13,627 nt of DNA from Candidatus Poribacteria bacterium (GCA_009845505.1 VXZL01000554.1:1-13627), one strand, 5' to 3'; counted from the first letter of the stretch, positions 1 through 6,512 are shown. Made by a program: numbers and translations. The notes: generated by a model from the letters alone, not told the origin.

Positions 1-459
1 ACCCAGATACGCTAAATATGCCGCCCACCGTTTTTGAATCCAGAAGCCAAAAAACACACCCACCGCAGTCGCATACAGACAACTGATTAGAGGTAAAATA
101 GCGAAAAACAGAAATCCTTCACCAAAATCGCAATTTTTGACCCGAAAAGCGTTCAGCAAAATTATAGTAAGGGGGAACACGAGCAAACTCGTGTTAAATA
201 GCAGCACATGCCAGAAACACCGGAAGACAATTTGTCGGGGTGGACCGGTAAGTGCCTGCGGACTCCGCTTCATTTGTTGCAGCACTGTTAGTGCTATATG
301 CGCGCCAGCGAAAGAAATACTGAGTGCCATCACGGCGCAAAATTCAAAGGCGAGGATATTAAACAGGGGCACGTTGGCAAGTACGAATGCCAACATACCG
401 AACACAATGAACCAGAACCAATATGAAAATGACCTATGTACCATAGGTGTCACGTACAT
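1..459 (-). CDS. Multi-pass membrane protein, N-terminal part (cut by window edge)
   Basis: Reading the minus strand from the ATG at 459-457 gives 153 codons without a stop, running off the window at position 1. The product is strongly hydrophobic: an early segment (about residues 13-36, rich in F, W, L and V), a second around 42-62, a third around 89-107, and a fourth around 119-140 followed by a basic QKRW patch. This alternation is that of an integral membrane protein, perhaps a permease-like subunit. A conserved-looking NCDFGEG stretch precedes the fourth segment. I do not recognise the family with confidence and assign no function. A good promoter lies directly upstream (492-520), and the gene is divergent from the PspA-like gene. 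A plus-strand reading of the same region has no plausible protein character. The start is tentative because only a weak AAAAG sequence precedes it. Confidence 0.7.
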   Translation of the reverse strand, partial: MYVTPMVHRSFSYWFWFIVFGMLAFVLANVPLFNILAFEFCAVMALSISFAGAHIALTVLQQMKRSPQALTGPPRQIVFRCFWHVLLFNTSLLVFPLTIILLNAFRVKNCDFGEGFLFFAILPLISCLYATAVGVFFGFWIQKRWAAYLAYLG

Positions 460-491
460 CTTTTAAAGATTGAAAGTAGTGTTTACTGTTT

Positions 492-520
492 ATCTTACTT
501 GGATACCTGCTTCGTGTCAA
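492..520 (-). promoter_or_regulatory. Sigma70-like promoter for the membrane-protein gene
   Basis: On the minus strand a perfect -35 TTGACA (520-515) is separated by exactly 17 bp from TAAGAT (497-492, four of six matches to TATAAT). The predicted start of transcription is near 485, giving a leader of about 26 nt before the ATG at 459. It is back-to-back with the plus-strand promoter at 554-582. Confidence 0.6.
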
Positions 521-553
521 GCAGAATTTCAACAGGACTTACGTGAAATTTTC

Positions 554-582
554 TTGCGGTTTTAGATAAAATATGTTAAAAT
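554..582 (+). promoter_or_regulatory. Extended -10 promoter for the PspA-like/AAA pair
   Basis: TTGCGG (554-559), a 17-bp spacer and TAAAAT (577-582, five of six matches to TATAAT) with an upstream TGn (574-576) making an extended -10. The start of transcription would be near 589, leaving a leader of about 110 nt before the pspA-like ATG at 701. The leader has only a short GTGC/GCAC hairpin around 628-641 and no recognised riboswitch. Confidence 0.5.
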
Positions 583-700
583 TACGATATTATGGGTGTC
601 TATGCGCGGTGCAGAGCCGTGCGAAGTGGCACTGGCATAACTCGGAAATCAACATAGGAAGGCTGCGTTTCAAACCCGCACCCTTACAGGAGAAACAACA

Positions 701-1537
701 ATGGCAAATGGATTCACAAGATTTTTCAAGGCTATCTGGTACACATTAACGGGCCGCGCACATGAATCTGCGGATAGAATGATGGAAAACCCCGAAGCCG
801 TCAGAGGTGCTTACGAAGATATTATCAAGGACAAAAAGGGGAATATCCAACGCTATAAGGCGGCGATCGGACAACTTATCGCGCTGGTTGAACAGAAGAA
901 GTCCACAGTCCAGAGTTTGACTGATGAAGTTGATCGGTTGGAAGAACTAAAGTCAGGCGCGATCGCCAAGGCACAGCAGACGGCTGCGGCGTTGCAAGGT
1001 GAAGGGCTCGCACAGGAAGAAATCAAGCAGCACGCTGAATACACGCGATGTGTTACCGCTTATCAAGACTTCAATTCCAATCTGACGGAAAAAACTGGGC
1101 GCATCACGGAACTGGAAAACGAGATTGAAGGTGCACAAGCAGATATTGAATCCCACAAACTGCAGATTACCAGTCTCCATCGTGATTTAGATAAAATCAA
1201 GTCCGAACAATCCGAGGCAGTTGCGGATCTGATTACGGCACGGGAACAAGAAGAAATCGCCGATATGCTCTCGGGTATCAGTATGGATGGCACTTCTGCC
1301 GAATTGACGCGCATGCGTGAAATACGTGAGAAAGCGAAAGCCCGCTCAACAGTCGCACAGGAGTTGGCTGGCACCGATTCAAAAAGCGAAGAGGAAGAAT
1401 TCCTCACTGCAGCACGTTCCTCTGCTACCAATGATGAATTTGATGCCTTAATTTTCGGCGCACAGCAAACGGACACACAGACAAAGGCTGAACCCGATAA
1501 GGCAAAATCAGACTCGGACTCCGAACTACCGATATAA
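701..1537 (+). CDS. PspA/IM30 (Vipp1) family protein
   Basis: 278 residues, almost entirely predicted helical coiled coil, as in the PspA/IM30 family of bacterial ESCRT-III-like proteins that coat and remodel stressed inner membranes. The first about 17 residues (FTRFFKAIWYTLTG) form an amphipathic aromatic helix suited to membrane insertion. Heptad-like charged helices follow at roughly 40-110 and 117-190. A low-complexity acidic tail (about 225-278, rich in E, D, S and T) extends beyond the about 222 residues of E. coli PspA. The usual DPEKMI-type motif after helix 1 is not preserved, so this is a divergent member. AGGAGA at 688-693 supports the ATG. It is followed after 92 nt by a AAA ATPase gene, a recurring partner of PspA-type proteins. 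Family assignment is from sequence character, not a search. Confidence 0.75.
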   Translation: MANGFTRFFKAIWYTLTGRAHESADRMMENPEAVRGAYEDIIKDKKGNIQRYKAAIGQLIALVEQKKSTVQSLTDEVDRLEELKSGAIAKAQQTAAALQGEGLAQEEIKQHAEYTRCVTAYQDFNSNLTEKTGRITELENEIEGAQADIESHKLQITSLHRDLDKIKSEQSEAVADLITAREQEEIADMLSGISMDGTSAELTRMREIREKAKARSTVAQELAGTDSKSEEEEFLTAARSSATNDEFDALIFGAQQTDTQTKAEPDKAKSDSDSELPI

Positions 1538-1584
1538 CGCGGCTCTTTTTCGTGCGTTGCAGAAATAGAAGGGGGCGGTAATCC

Positions 1585-3453
1585 ATAGCCGTTAAAAGCC
1601 CAACCTACACATTCCGCACAGAAGCCGGAATGCTCATCAATTCAGGAACGTCACGGAGTCTCGTTCTATCTGGAAATATCCACGACCTCTTCTTCATACG
1701 CCAGGAAGAGGATACGGATTATATTCCACTCGTCCCCTTTTTAACGCGCAGCTGGGACATCCCTGGGTTCATCCTGATCGTTTACGAACTCAACGGTCCT
1801 ATACGGTTTGCCCAGGATGCTGATCGGGAAAAAGTTAAGCAGGCATTCAATGTGTGGCGAGGGACAACCGAGCCGGAGTTTGATCCAAATGCGAGCACAA
1901 GCAAGCGACGTTCCATTGGATTGTTAGACGCCGCTGCCGAACCTGCTGATGTCCCTTTTACACAGTATATGAACGATGCAATCGGGAGCCCGACGTTAGC
2001 ACTCGAACTCTTACGTCAGTTTTGTCTGCTCTCCCGAAGCACGAACGCGCAAGGCGAAAAACTACTATCAGAGAAACTGATAATTTTCATTGAAGCGGCA
2101 GATATGCTGCTCCCAGAAGGTGAAATTCGGAGTCTATCCCTTCAAGATAGACACCGGATTAGTATCGTTCAGGATTGGATTTCAGACTCCAATTTCATGA
2201 ATGATAACGACACTGTCATCTTCATCACAGAATCAGCGAGCCTTGTGAATTCTCGGATTATCAGGCTGCCGCAGGTGGTCACCGTTGAGATCCCATCACC
2301 GGGGATGCCGGAACGCCAGCACTTCATTTCATGGCTCAACAATACACCGAAATTGGTGGAAAAGCCATTAAACCTCTGGGGCACCCAAACCCAACTTGCG
2401 ATGCTTACGGCGGGTTTATCGATACAGGCATTGCGTCAACTTCTCCTCTCTGCTCGCTACTCTGGCGACAAATTGCAACCGGAAGATGTGATTAATAAAG
2501 TGTCCGAATTTATCCAAGGACAGTTAGGCGAAGATGTTGTAGAGTTTAAGAAACCTGCACATAGTCTAAAAGACATCGTTGGTAACCAGAAACTCGTAGA
2601 TTTTCTGAAGACCCAATTAATTCCGCGTATCACTTCAACGGGTCCTGATGCAATCGCTGGCATGAGCGTTTGTGGTCCCATCGGCAGCGGAAAAACCTTT
2701 ATTTTTGAGGGACTCGCCGGTGAACTCGATATTCCGGTGCTGGTCCTCAAGAACATTCGGAGTATGTGGTTCGGACAGACGGATGTTATCTTTGAGCGAC
2801 TCAGGCGACTGTTGATGGCACTTGTGAAGGTGCTTATTTTCGTTGATGAAGCGGATACACAATTCGGGGATGTCGGGCGGGATGCACACAGCACGGAACG
2901 GCGGTTGACAGGCAAGATACAAGCGATGATGTCGGATCCGCAACTCCGTGGCAATATCACGTGGCTCTTGATGACGGCGCGTATCTATAACCTCTCACCC
3001 GACCTACGGCGAGAAGGTAGGGTTGGAGATATGGTCGTTCCTGTGCTTGACCCGAGTGGCGAAGACCGAGAGGCTTTCCTTCGCTGGACGCTTGCTAAAG
3101 TCATTGGGGGTCCGATTTCTGAAGAAGCCGTTGAACAATTCCTGAAATTGACAGCGGACTACTCTGCCGCAAGTTTCGCATCGCTACGTTCCGACTTAGA
3201 AGCCGCCAGCCTCCACAAGGGGCGTTTATCAACAACATCAGACGAAACAGGTGAATTGACGCTCGATGAGATCATCGCTGTCGTCGAAGACCGGATTCTC
3301 CCTGACATCGGTCCGATTCGACGTTATCAAACCCTACAGGCTCTTGTCAATTGCACCCGAAAATCCTTACTCCCCGGAGACTACTCCCCTGAGATTCGAG
3401 AATCTTGGGTGAAACAGATCGCGAGACTCGAGACCATAGGCGTTACCGGATAG
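1585..3453 (+). CDS. Tandem-module AAA ATPase next to PspA-like gene
   Basis: Numbering here is from the first ATG (1630), which gives 607 residues. The C-terminal module is an intact AAA domain: Walker A GPIGSGKT (349-356), Walker B LIFVDEAD (402-409), a sensor-1-like region TWLLMTARIYN (444-454) and a candidate arginine finger in RREGR (460-464). The N-terminal half has a Walker-B-like IIFIEAAD (151-158) and a sensor-like TVIFITES (195-202) but no Walker A, so it looks like a degenerate, non-hydrolysing module. It probably acts as a hexameric remodelling ATPase partnered with the upstream PspA-like protein, as AAA PspF or VPS4-like proteins do in other systems; this role is inferred. The reading frame is open upstream to 1582 with protein-like codons. 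A GGGGG ribosome site (1571-1575) points to a start near the ATA at 1585, whereas the ATG at 1630 has no Shine-Dalgarno. I therefore give 1585 as the probable but unproven start. Confidence 0.72.
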   Translation: MAVKSPTYTFRTEAGMLINSGTSRSLVLSGNIHDLFFIRQEEDTDYIPLVPFLTRSWDIPGFILIVYELNGPIRFAQDADREKVKQAFNVWRGTTEPEFDPNASTSKRRSIGLLDAAAEPADVPFTQYMNDAIGSPTLALELLRQFCLLSRSTNAQGEKLLSEKLIIFIEAADMLLPEGEIRSLSLQDRHRISIVQDWISDSNFMNDNDTVIFITESASLVNSRIIRLPQVVTVEIPSPGMPERQHFISWLNNTPKLVEKPLNLWGTQTQLAMLTAGLSIQALRQLLLSARYSGDKLQPEDVINKVSEFIQGQLGEDVVEFKKPAHSLKDIVGNQKLVDFLKTQLIPRITSTGPDAIAGMSVCGPIGSGKTFIFEGLAGELDIPVLVLKNIRSMWFGQTDVIFERLRRLLMALVKVLIFVDEADTQFGDVGRDAHSTERRLTGKIQAMMSDPQLRGNITWLLMTARIYNLSPDLRREGRVGDMVVPVLDPSGEDREAFLRWTLAKVIGGPISEEAVEQFLKLTADYSAASFASLRSDLEAASLHKGRLSTTSDETGELTLDEIIAVVEDRILPDIGPIRRYQTLQALVNCTRKSLLPGDYSPEIRESWVKQIARLETIGVTG

Positions 3454-3468
3454 AAAGAAAATGCTGCA

Positions 3469-3498
3469 TTCGCACGCGACACAATTTTGTGTTATAAT
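3469..3498 (+). promoter_or_regulatory. Extended -10 promoter with embedded palindrome, left of the IS element
   Basis: TTCGCA (3469-3474, four of six matches to TTGACA), an 18-bp spacer and a perfect TATAAT (3493-3498) preceded by TGT (3490-3492), an extended -10. The spacer contains ACACAA-TT-TTGTGT (3479-3492), a perfect 6-bp inverted repeat abutting the -10, which could be an operator. Transcription would run into the 3' side of tnpB; removing the mobile element would place it about 55-65 nt before the protease-like gene at 4932. Confidence 0.5.
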
Positions 3499-3530
3499 GC
3501 TAATGTGTAACGAACACAGTGTGGTGTTTT

Positions 3531-3622
3531 GTGATAGCACCCACAGCGTAAACGCTGGGGCTTCGGCTTCGTAGCAGTTTGCGTTCTTCCCGAAGGTTGA
3601 ACGTCTTAGGTCTGCTCCACCG
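3531..3622 (-). ncRNA. Candidate omega-RNA (reRNA) scaffold and right end
   Basis: TnpB nucleases use an RNA from the 3' end of tnpB and the element's right end, followed by a guide from the flank. On the minus strand the region past the tnpB stop folds well. AGCAG (3616-3612) pairs with CTGCT (3577-3573) around an inner stem CGTTC/GAACG (3603-3599 with 3586-3582). That inner stem holds a CC-UUCG-GG tetraloop (3596-3589). A final hairpin AGCG-UUUA-CGCU flanked by CCC/GGG (3560-3540) ends in UGCUAUCAC. The layout matches known omega-RNAs. The 5' limit probably lies inside the tnpB 3' end and is not defined here. Confidence 0.55.
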
Positions 3623-4729
3623 TCAGGCAGCTATCCCTGCCTGAAGAATGTTTATAGCAGCGTTGATGTCTCGGTCGTGGTGCGACCCACAATTAGGGCA
3701 TATCCACTGCCTATCAGAGAGAGAAAGATTTTCGTTTCTATGTCCACAATCGGAACATGGCTTTGTGGTCGCCCTCCACTGTCCAATTTGAACAAAATGA
3801 CGCTTATGTTTTTGACACTTATACTTCAATATCTCAACAAACTGAGAGAAGGCAAGATCAGAGACTTTACGTCCCCACAGGCGTTTCATGCCGTCAAGGT
3901 TGAGCGTTTCAAGGACGAGGGTATCAAATCGCTTGCAAAGGGCTGTGGCAAGTTTCCAATGCCAATCTTTGCGTTGGTTGGCAACTTTGCGATAGAGACG
4001 TGCGAGTTGACCGACACACCGCCACCAGCCATTAGTGCCTTTCTTTTTTCGCGAAAGCGACTTGTTGAGAGATCGGAGTTTGTTCAAAGATTGCTTCAAA
4101 GGTTGCGGGTGGTGTATCTTCTCACCCGTGCTCAGTGTCAAATATGCGTCTTTCATGCCGAAGTCTGCCCCAACGTTTTCACCCGTTGTTGGCAAAGGTT
4201 CGGCGTCTTGAAAATCCGTCGTGATACAAAGCCAATAGGCATTGCAGGCATCGCGCTTGAGGGTGACGTGTTTGATGTTACCGTGAAACTCGCGATGTTT
4301 GAAAAAGGTATACGGTACAGGATCGCGTTTCCATTTACCCGCGTTCCATTTTCGCAGGGTGAGCATGATACGATTGTTTTTTATTTGCCAACCCGCTTGT
4401 TTCAACGTGAACGACTTGAACTTATGGCGTTTCTTAATCTTGGGTCTACCGCCAAACTTCTTGAAAAAACGCACATATGCAGCGTCAATACGTCTCAATT
4501 CTTCTTGCATGGCTTGACTCGGCAACGCTTTCCAATGTGGATGTGTCGTGCGTTTCAACGCCGTGAGATGTGCGGACATAGCGTTATAGTTCGCATACGG
4601 CAGTCCGTCTTTATACCGTTGACGTTGCCACTTATGGAAGTATTCATGCACCTGCCACATATCGTCAAGCAGGTTGCCAAGCCTTATCAAATTGGATTGA
4701 TTGTATATTTTATACTTATAGGTTTTCAT
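3623..4729 (-). CDS. tnpB: TnpB, RNA-guided DNA endonuclease of IS200/IS605 family
   Basis: 368 residues, close to the usual size of short TnpB. The RuvC-like catalytic triad is present: D189 in VGADFG, E274 in LVLETLNLDG, and D354 in HDRDINAAINI. The target-nucleic-acid-binding zinc finger between the last two acidic residues is complete (C325-x2-C328 and C344-x2-C347). The N-terminal wedge/REC part begins with MKTYKYKIYN, common in this family. No frameshift or stop is visible, so the nuclease is predicted active. TnpB cuts DNA using the omega-RNA made from its own 3' end and favours retention of the element. A near-consensus promoter (4826-4855) and a folded leader precede it. There is no Shine-Dalgarno before the ATG at 4729, which is odd beside the strong sites of the other genes here. 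A long plus-strand open frame covers the same region but is an antisense shadow. Confidence 0.93.
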   Translation of the reverse strand: MKTYKYKIYNQSNLIRLGNLLDDMWQVHEYFHKWQRQRYKDGLPYANYNAMSAHLTALKRTTHPHWKALPSQAMQEELRRIDAAYVRFFKKFGGRPKIKKRHKFKSFTLKQAGWQIKNNRIMLTLRKWNAGKWKRDPVPYTFFKHREFHGNIKHVTLKRDACNAYWLCITTDFQDAEPLPTTGENVGADFGMKDAYLTLSTGEKIHHPQPLKQSLNKLRSLNKSLSRKKKGTNGWWRCVGQLARLYRKVANQRKDWHWKLATALCKRFDTLVLETLNLDGMKRLWGRKVSDLAFSQFVEILKYKCQKHKRHFVQIGQWRATTKPCSDCGHRNENLSLSDRQWICPNCGSHHDRDINAAINILQAGIAA

Positions 4730-4739
4730 GGTATATCAG

Positions 4740-4820
4740 GTATCAGGCGTTTATCCCGCTTCAGTGGGAGGCAAGCACATTACCAAGCGGTAATGCTGAA
4801 ACTGCTTGCCAACCTGATAC
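4740..4820 (-). ncRNA. Structured 5' leader of tnpB (three-stem junction)
   Basis: On the minus strand, between the predicted transcription start (about 4820) and the ATG, three helices nest without conflict. P1 is GTATCAGG (4820-4813) with CCTGATAC (4747-4740), 8 bp. P2 is GGCAAGCA (4810-4803) with TGCTTGCC (4777-4770), 8 bp, continuing after a 7-nt bulge into CATTACC/GGTAATG (4795-4789 with 4784-4778) capped by a 4-nt loop. P3 is a small TCCC/GGGA hairpin (4769-4754). P1 uses the very 5' end of the transcript. Part of its 3' strand is repeated in a second copy ending 3 nt before the ATG. It may be a regulatory leader, or DNA hairpins recognised by a transposase; no known RNA family is recognised. 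Confidence 0.5.
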
Positions 4821-4825
4821 TACTA

Positions 4826-4855
4826 ATTATACCACAACTTTACTACAATTGTCAA
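4826..4855 (-). promoter_or_regulatory. Consensus promoter of tnpB
   Basis: On the minus strand a perfect TTGACA (4855-4850), an 18-bp spacer and a perfect TATAAT (4831-4826). Transcription should begin about 4820-4819, exactly at the 5' arm of the P1 stem of the leader, and continue through tnpB into the omega-RNA. Confidence 0.75.
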
Positions 4856-4880
4856 GTTTATTTTTCACACAAACCTAATA

Positions 4881-4921
4881 CCCGTCTACATCCCCTACCT
4901 GAAGGCAGGGGTCTTGACGGG
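4881..4921 (-). repeat. Left-end hairpin of the IS element
   Basis: The minus strand has a 20-nt hairpin (4911-4892), CCCCTGCC-TTCA-GGTAGGGG, with one G-T pair, inside a 6-bp outer repeat GACGGG/CCCGTC (plus-strand 4916-4921 and 4881-4886). Subterminal hairpins of this kind are the binding sites of TnpA at the left end of IS200/IS605 elements. Pairing at the one wobble is better on the minus than the plus strand, consistent with the tnpB orientation. Confidence 0.6.
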
Positions 4922-4931
4922 AAGATTGATA

Positions 4932-5300
4932 ATGATAACAGGGAAAATTAGAGACGAACGCGTAGCCATCATTGAAGTGAAAGTGATCGGCTTAAATCAA
5001 CGCGCGAAAATTGAGGCAACTCTTGATACCCGATTTACGGGCTATCTGACACTACCAGAGTTTTTAATTCACTACTTAAGGCTACCACAGATTGGTACTC
5101 GGCACACAATTATTGCTCACGGAGGGGCAGTACTTCTCGACCTATATCTTGCCAAAGTGATCTGGAACGGTAAAGAACGCGATATAGAAGTTCTGCAAAC
5201 AGACAAGCAACCGTTGGTTGGTATGTCACTGCTTCGCGGAAGTCGTGTAACACTGGATGTAGTAACAAATGGTGATGTAACGATTGCCCCTTTGTCGTAG
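4932..5300 (+). CDS. Clan-AA (retropepsin-like) aspartic protease-like protein, DTR variant
   Basis: 122 residues from the ATG at 4932, which has GGGAAG at 4919-4924 at good distance; an ATG 18 nt earlier (4914 in the same frame, GTG/TTG-type context) has none. It resembles small bacterial clan-AA aspartic proteases: an opening MITGKI strand, a catalytic-loop region ATLDTRFTGYLTLP (29-42), and a LVGMSLL motif near the end (95-101), which in the family packs as the second hydrophobic-hydrophobic-Gly element. The catalytic motif normally reads DTG; here it is D32-T33-R34. The flap region, usually ADG(S), reads AHGG (62-65). The fold is probably kept but activity is doubtful, so it may be a non-catalytic relative. 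Its ribosome site lies at the edge of the neighbouring IS left end, and its upstream control may have been displaced by that insertion. Confidence 0.72.
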   Translation: MITGKIRDERVAIIEVKVIGLNQRAKIEATLDTRFTGYLTLPEFLIHYLRLPQIGTRHTIIAHGGAVLLDLYLAKVIWNGKERDIEVLQTDKQPLVGMSLLRGSRVTLDVVTNGDVTIAPLS

Positions 5301-5363
5301 AAAAATCACCCAACCAACAGTCCCAAGTTACATGAGGTAATTAATCCGCTGTGAGTTCCGGCA

Positions 5364-6512
5364 TCAATTGAGAATGATAACCTCCCCAGTCGCTGCGGAA
5401 CGATACCCAGCACAGATGATCTCCACAGAATGCGATGCAAATTCTGCGTTCATCTCACTTTCGACATCCTTTTCAATACAATCCAGAAATGCGCCGAATT
5501 CGCGTTGTCCATCGTCCCCACTGCCCACATCTATCCACTGCTGTTTAGGCTGCATCCCAATCCCAGCCTGTGTGCTACTCCACATCCCCATCGGATCAAG
5601 TGGATGAGGCTCTGGTGGTTCAAACGCCGGTTCAGCAGCGAAGACCTCTAAACGATTCGCTGATGCATCAAATGTCAAAGAGCCTTCAGTGCCGATGAGA
5701 TGGACTTTCCGAACGCCGCCTTGGGCGTGGCTCTGCCAACCGTAGCGTCCACCAACAATCGTTGCGGTGATCCCGTCCTCTAAGGTTAAGACCAAAGCAC
5801 CGAAATCCTCAAGTCCGCAGTTGCGATGCTCCTGAAAGAAGTAGTTCGCCGTTCCACCGAAGACCCGCTGCACCCGTTTTTGCGTTAACCAATTCACCAT
5901 AGACACAGCGTAGACACCGACATCAAACATCTCAGGTTTGGCTTCAACGAAACTGTAGCGTTCGAGAGTCGGTTTTTGGACCCGTTTCTCGCCAACCGGC
6001 GCGGTGCCGGGATGTCCCTTGGAGAACAGAACATCGCAATGAATTGCCTGAAGCTGCCCGATACTTCCAGATGTCAATGCCTGCTGAACGGTACGCGCCC
6101 AGGTACTATAAATGTTGCTAAACATTTGAGATTTTACACCGTTTTTCTCAACAGCAGTAACAATCTTATCAGCATCTTCCGCGTTGAGTGCCATCGGTTT
6201 GTCAAGATAGACATGTTTTCCTGCTTCGGCACATTTTGCCCCGATGCGCCCACGGCGTTCTACATCTGTACAGAGACTGACAATATGTACATCCTCACGT
6301 GCCAACGCCTCATCAAGGTCGGCGATGAAAGGTAGATTTAATTCCGCTGCGAGGGAACGCGCTAACGTAATTCGCTCTGGTGGTCCGTCCAATTCATCCG
6401 CAAAGGCGACCAACTGACAACGTTCATCTTGTGCGAAATTCGAGGCGTAATTTTCTTGATGCGTGCGATGTCCACCGAGTAAAAGCACACCGTATTTTCC
6501 ATTCTGCTGCAT
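5364..6512 (-). CDS. Gfo/Idh/MocA family NAD(P)-dependent oxidoreductase
   Basis: 382 residues. The N-terminal Rossmann domain starts KYGVLLLGGHR (6-16), followed by a typical FADELDGPP strand end (37-45) for NAD(P) binding. The family hallmark GKHVYLDKPMALN (98-110) holds the catalytic-site lysine (K105) in DKP, the usual EKP variant. A DVGVYAV segment (197-203) matches the family D-x-G-x-H/Y region, though the usual His is Tyr. The C-terminal alpha/beta domain (about 150-382) would bind the sugar or sugar acid substrate. Such enzymes oxidise sugars, inositols or sugar acids; the substrate cannot be told here. GGAGGG inside the end of the upstream gene serves as ribosome site and only one base separates that stop from this ATG, so the two are translationally coupled. 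Convergent with the protease-like gene. Confidence 0.9.
   Translation of the reverse strand: MQQNGKYGVLLLGGHRTHQENYASNFAQDERCQLVAFADELDGPPERITLARSLAAELNLPFIADLDEALAREDVHIVSLCTDVERRGRIGAKCAEAGKHVYLDKPMALNAEDADKIVTAVEKNGVKSQMFSNIYSTWARTVQQALTSGSIGQLQAIHCDVLFSKGHPGTAPVGEKRVQKPTLERYSFVEAKPEMFDVGVYAVSMVNWLTQKRVQRVFGGTANYFFQEHRNCGLEDFGALVLTLEDGITATIVGGRYGWQSHAQGGVRKVHLIGTEGSLTFDASANRLEVFAAEPAFEPPEPHPLDPMGMWSSTQAGIGMQPKQQWIDVGSGDDGQREFGAFLDCIEKDVESEMNAEFASHSVEIICAGYRSAATGEVIILN

Larger units (their letters stand above)
3531..4921 (-). mobile_element. tnpB-only IS200/IS605 (IS1341-group) element
   Basis: About 1.4 kb containing a single tnpB and no tnpA (Y1 transposase), as in IS1341-type elements that need a transposase in trans. 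The left end on the minus strand carries a subterminal hairpin (4911-4892) nested within a 6-bp GACGGG/CCCGTC repeat (4916-4921 and 4881-4886). The right end has a terminal hairpin (3560-3540) followed by TGCTATCAC. There are no long terminal inverted repeats, as expected for this superfamily, and no target duplication is expected. Exact boundaries cannot be fixed without an empty site; the right end is placed after the TCAC at 3534-3531 and the left end near 4921, each uncertain by about 15 nt. Confidence 0.7.

Noticed and set aside
137..466. Plus-strand open frame of 109 codons
   Set aside because: It is opposite a clear hydrophobic membrane-protein frame on the minus strand with a good promoter; its own product has no protein-like features or ribosome site.
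853..1476. Minus-strand frames of 63 to 137 codons inside the PspA-like gene
   Set aside because: Overlap a well-supported plus-strand gene; Ser- and Arg-rich products typical of the antisense of helical, charged coding sequence.
1538..1584. Possible terminator between pspA-like and AAA genes
   Set aside because: ACGC/GCGT around 1537-1557 is a 4-bp stem with a long T-containing loop, not a stable hairpin followed by a T-run.
2457..2960. Minus-strand frames of 102 and 167 codons inside the AAA ATPase gene
   Set aside because: Antisense to Walker A and B motifs; no start signals or family resemblance.
3531..4921. A tnpA (Y1 HUH transposase) in the element
   Set aside because: No frame with HUH motif and catalytic tyrosine exists; the element carries tnpB only.
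4914..4931. Upstream start of the protease-like gene at 4914
   Set aside because: It would lie inside the IS left-end repeat and lacks a ribosome site; the ATG at 4932 has GGGAAG 7 nt upstream and starts with the family-typical MITG.
3677..4951. Long plus-strand open frame (424 codons) opposite tnpB
   Set aside because: It lies antisense to an intact tnpB with all catalytic motifs, has no recognisable domain, and its composition matches a codon-shadow of the TnpB frame.
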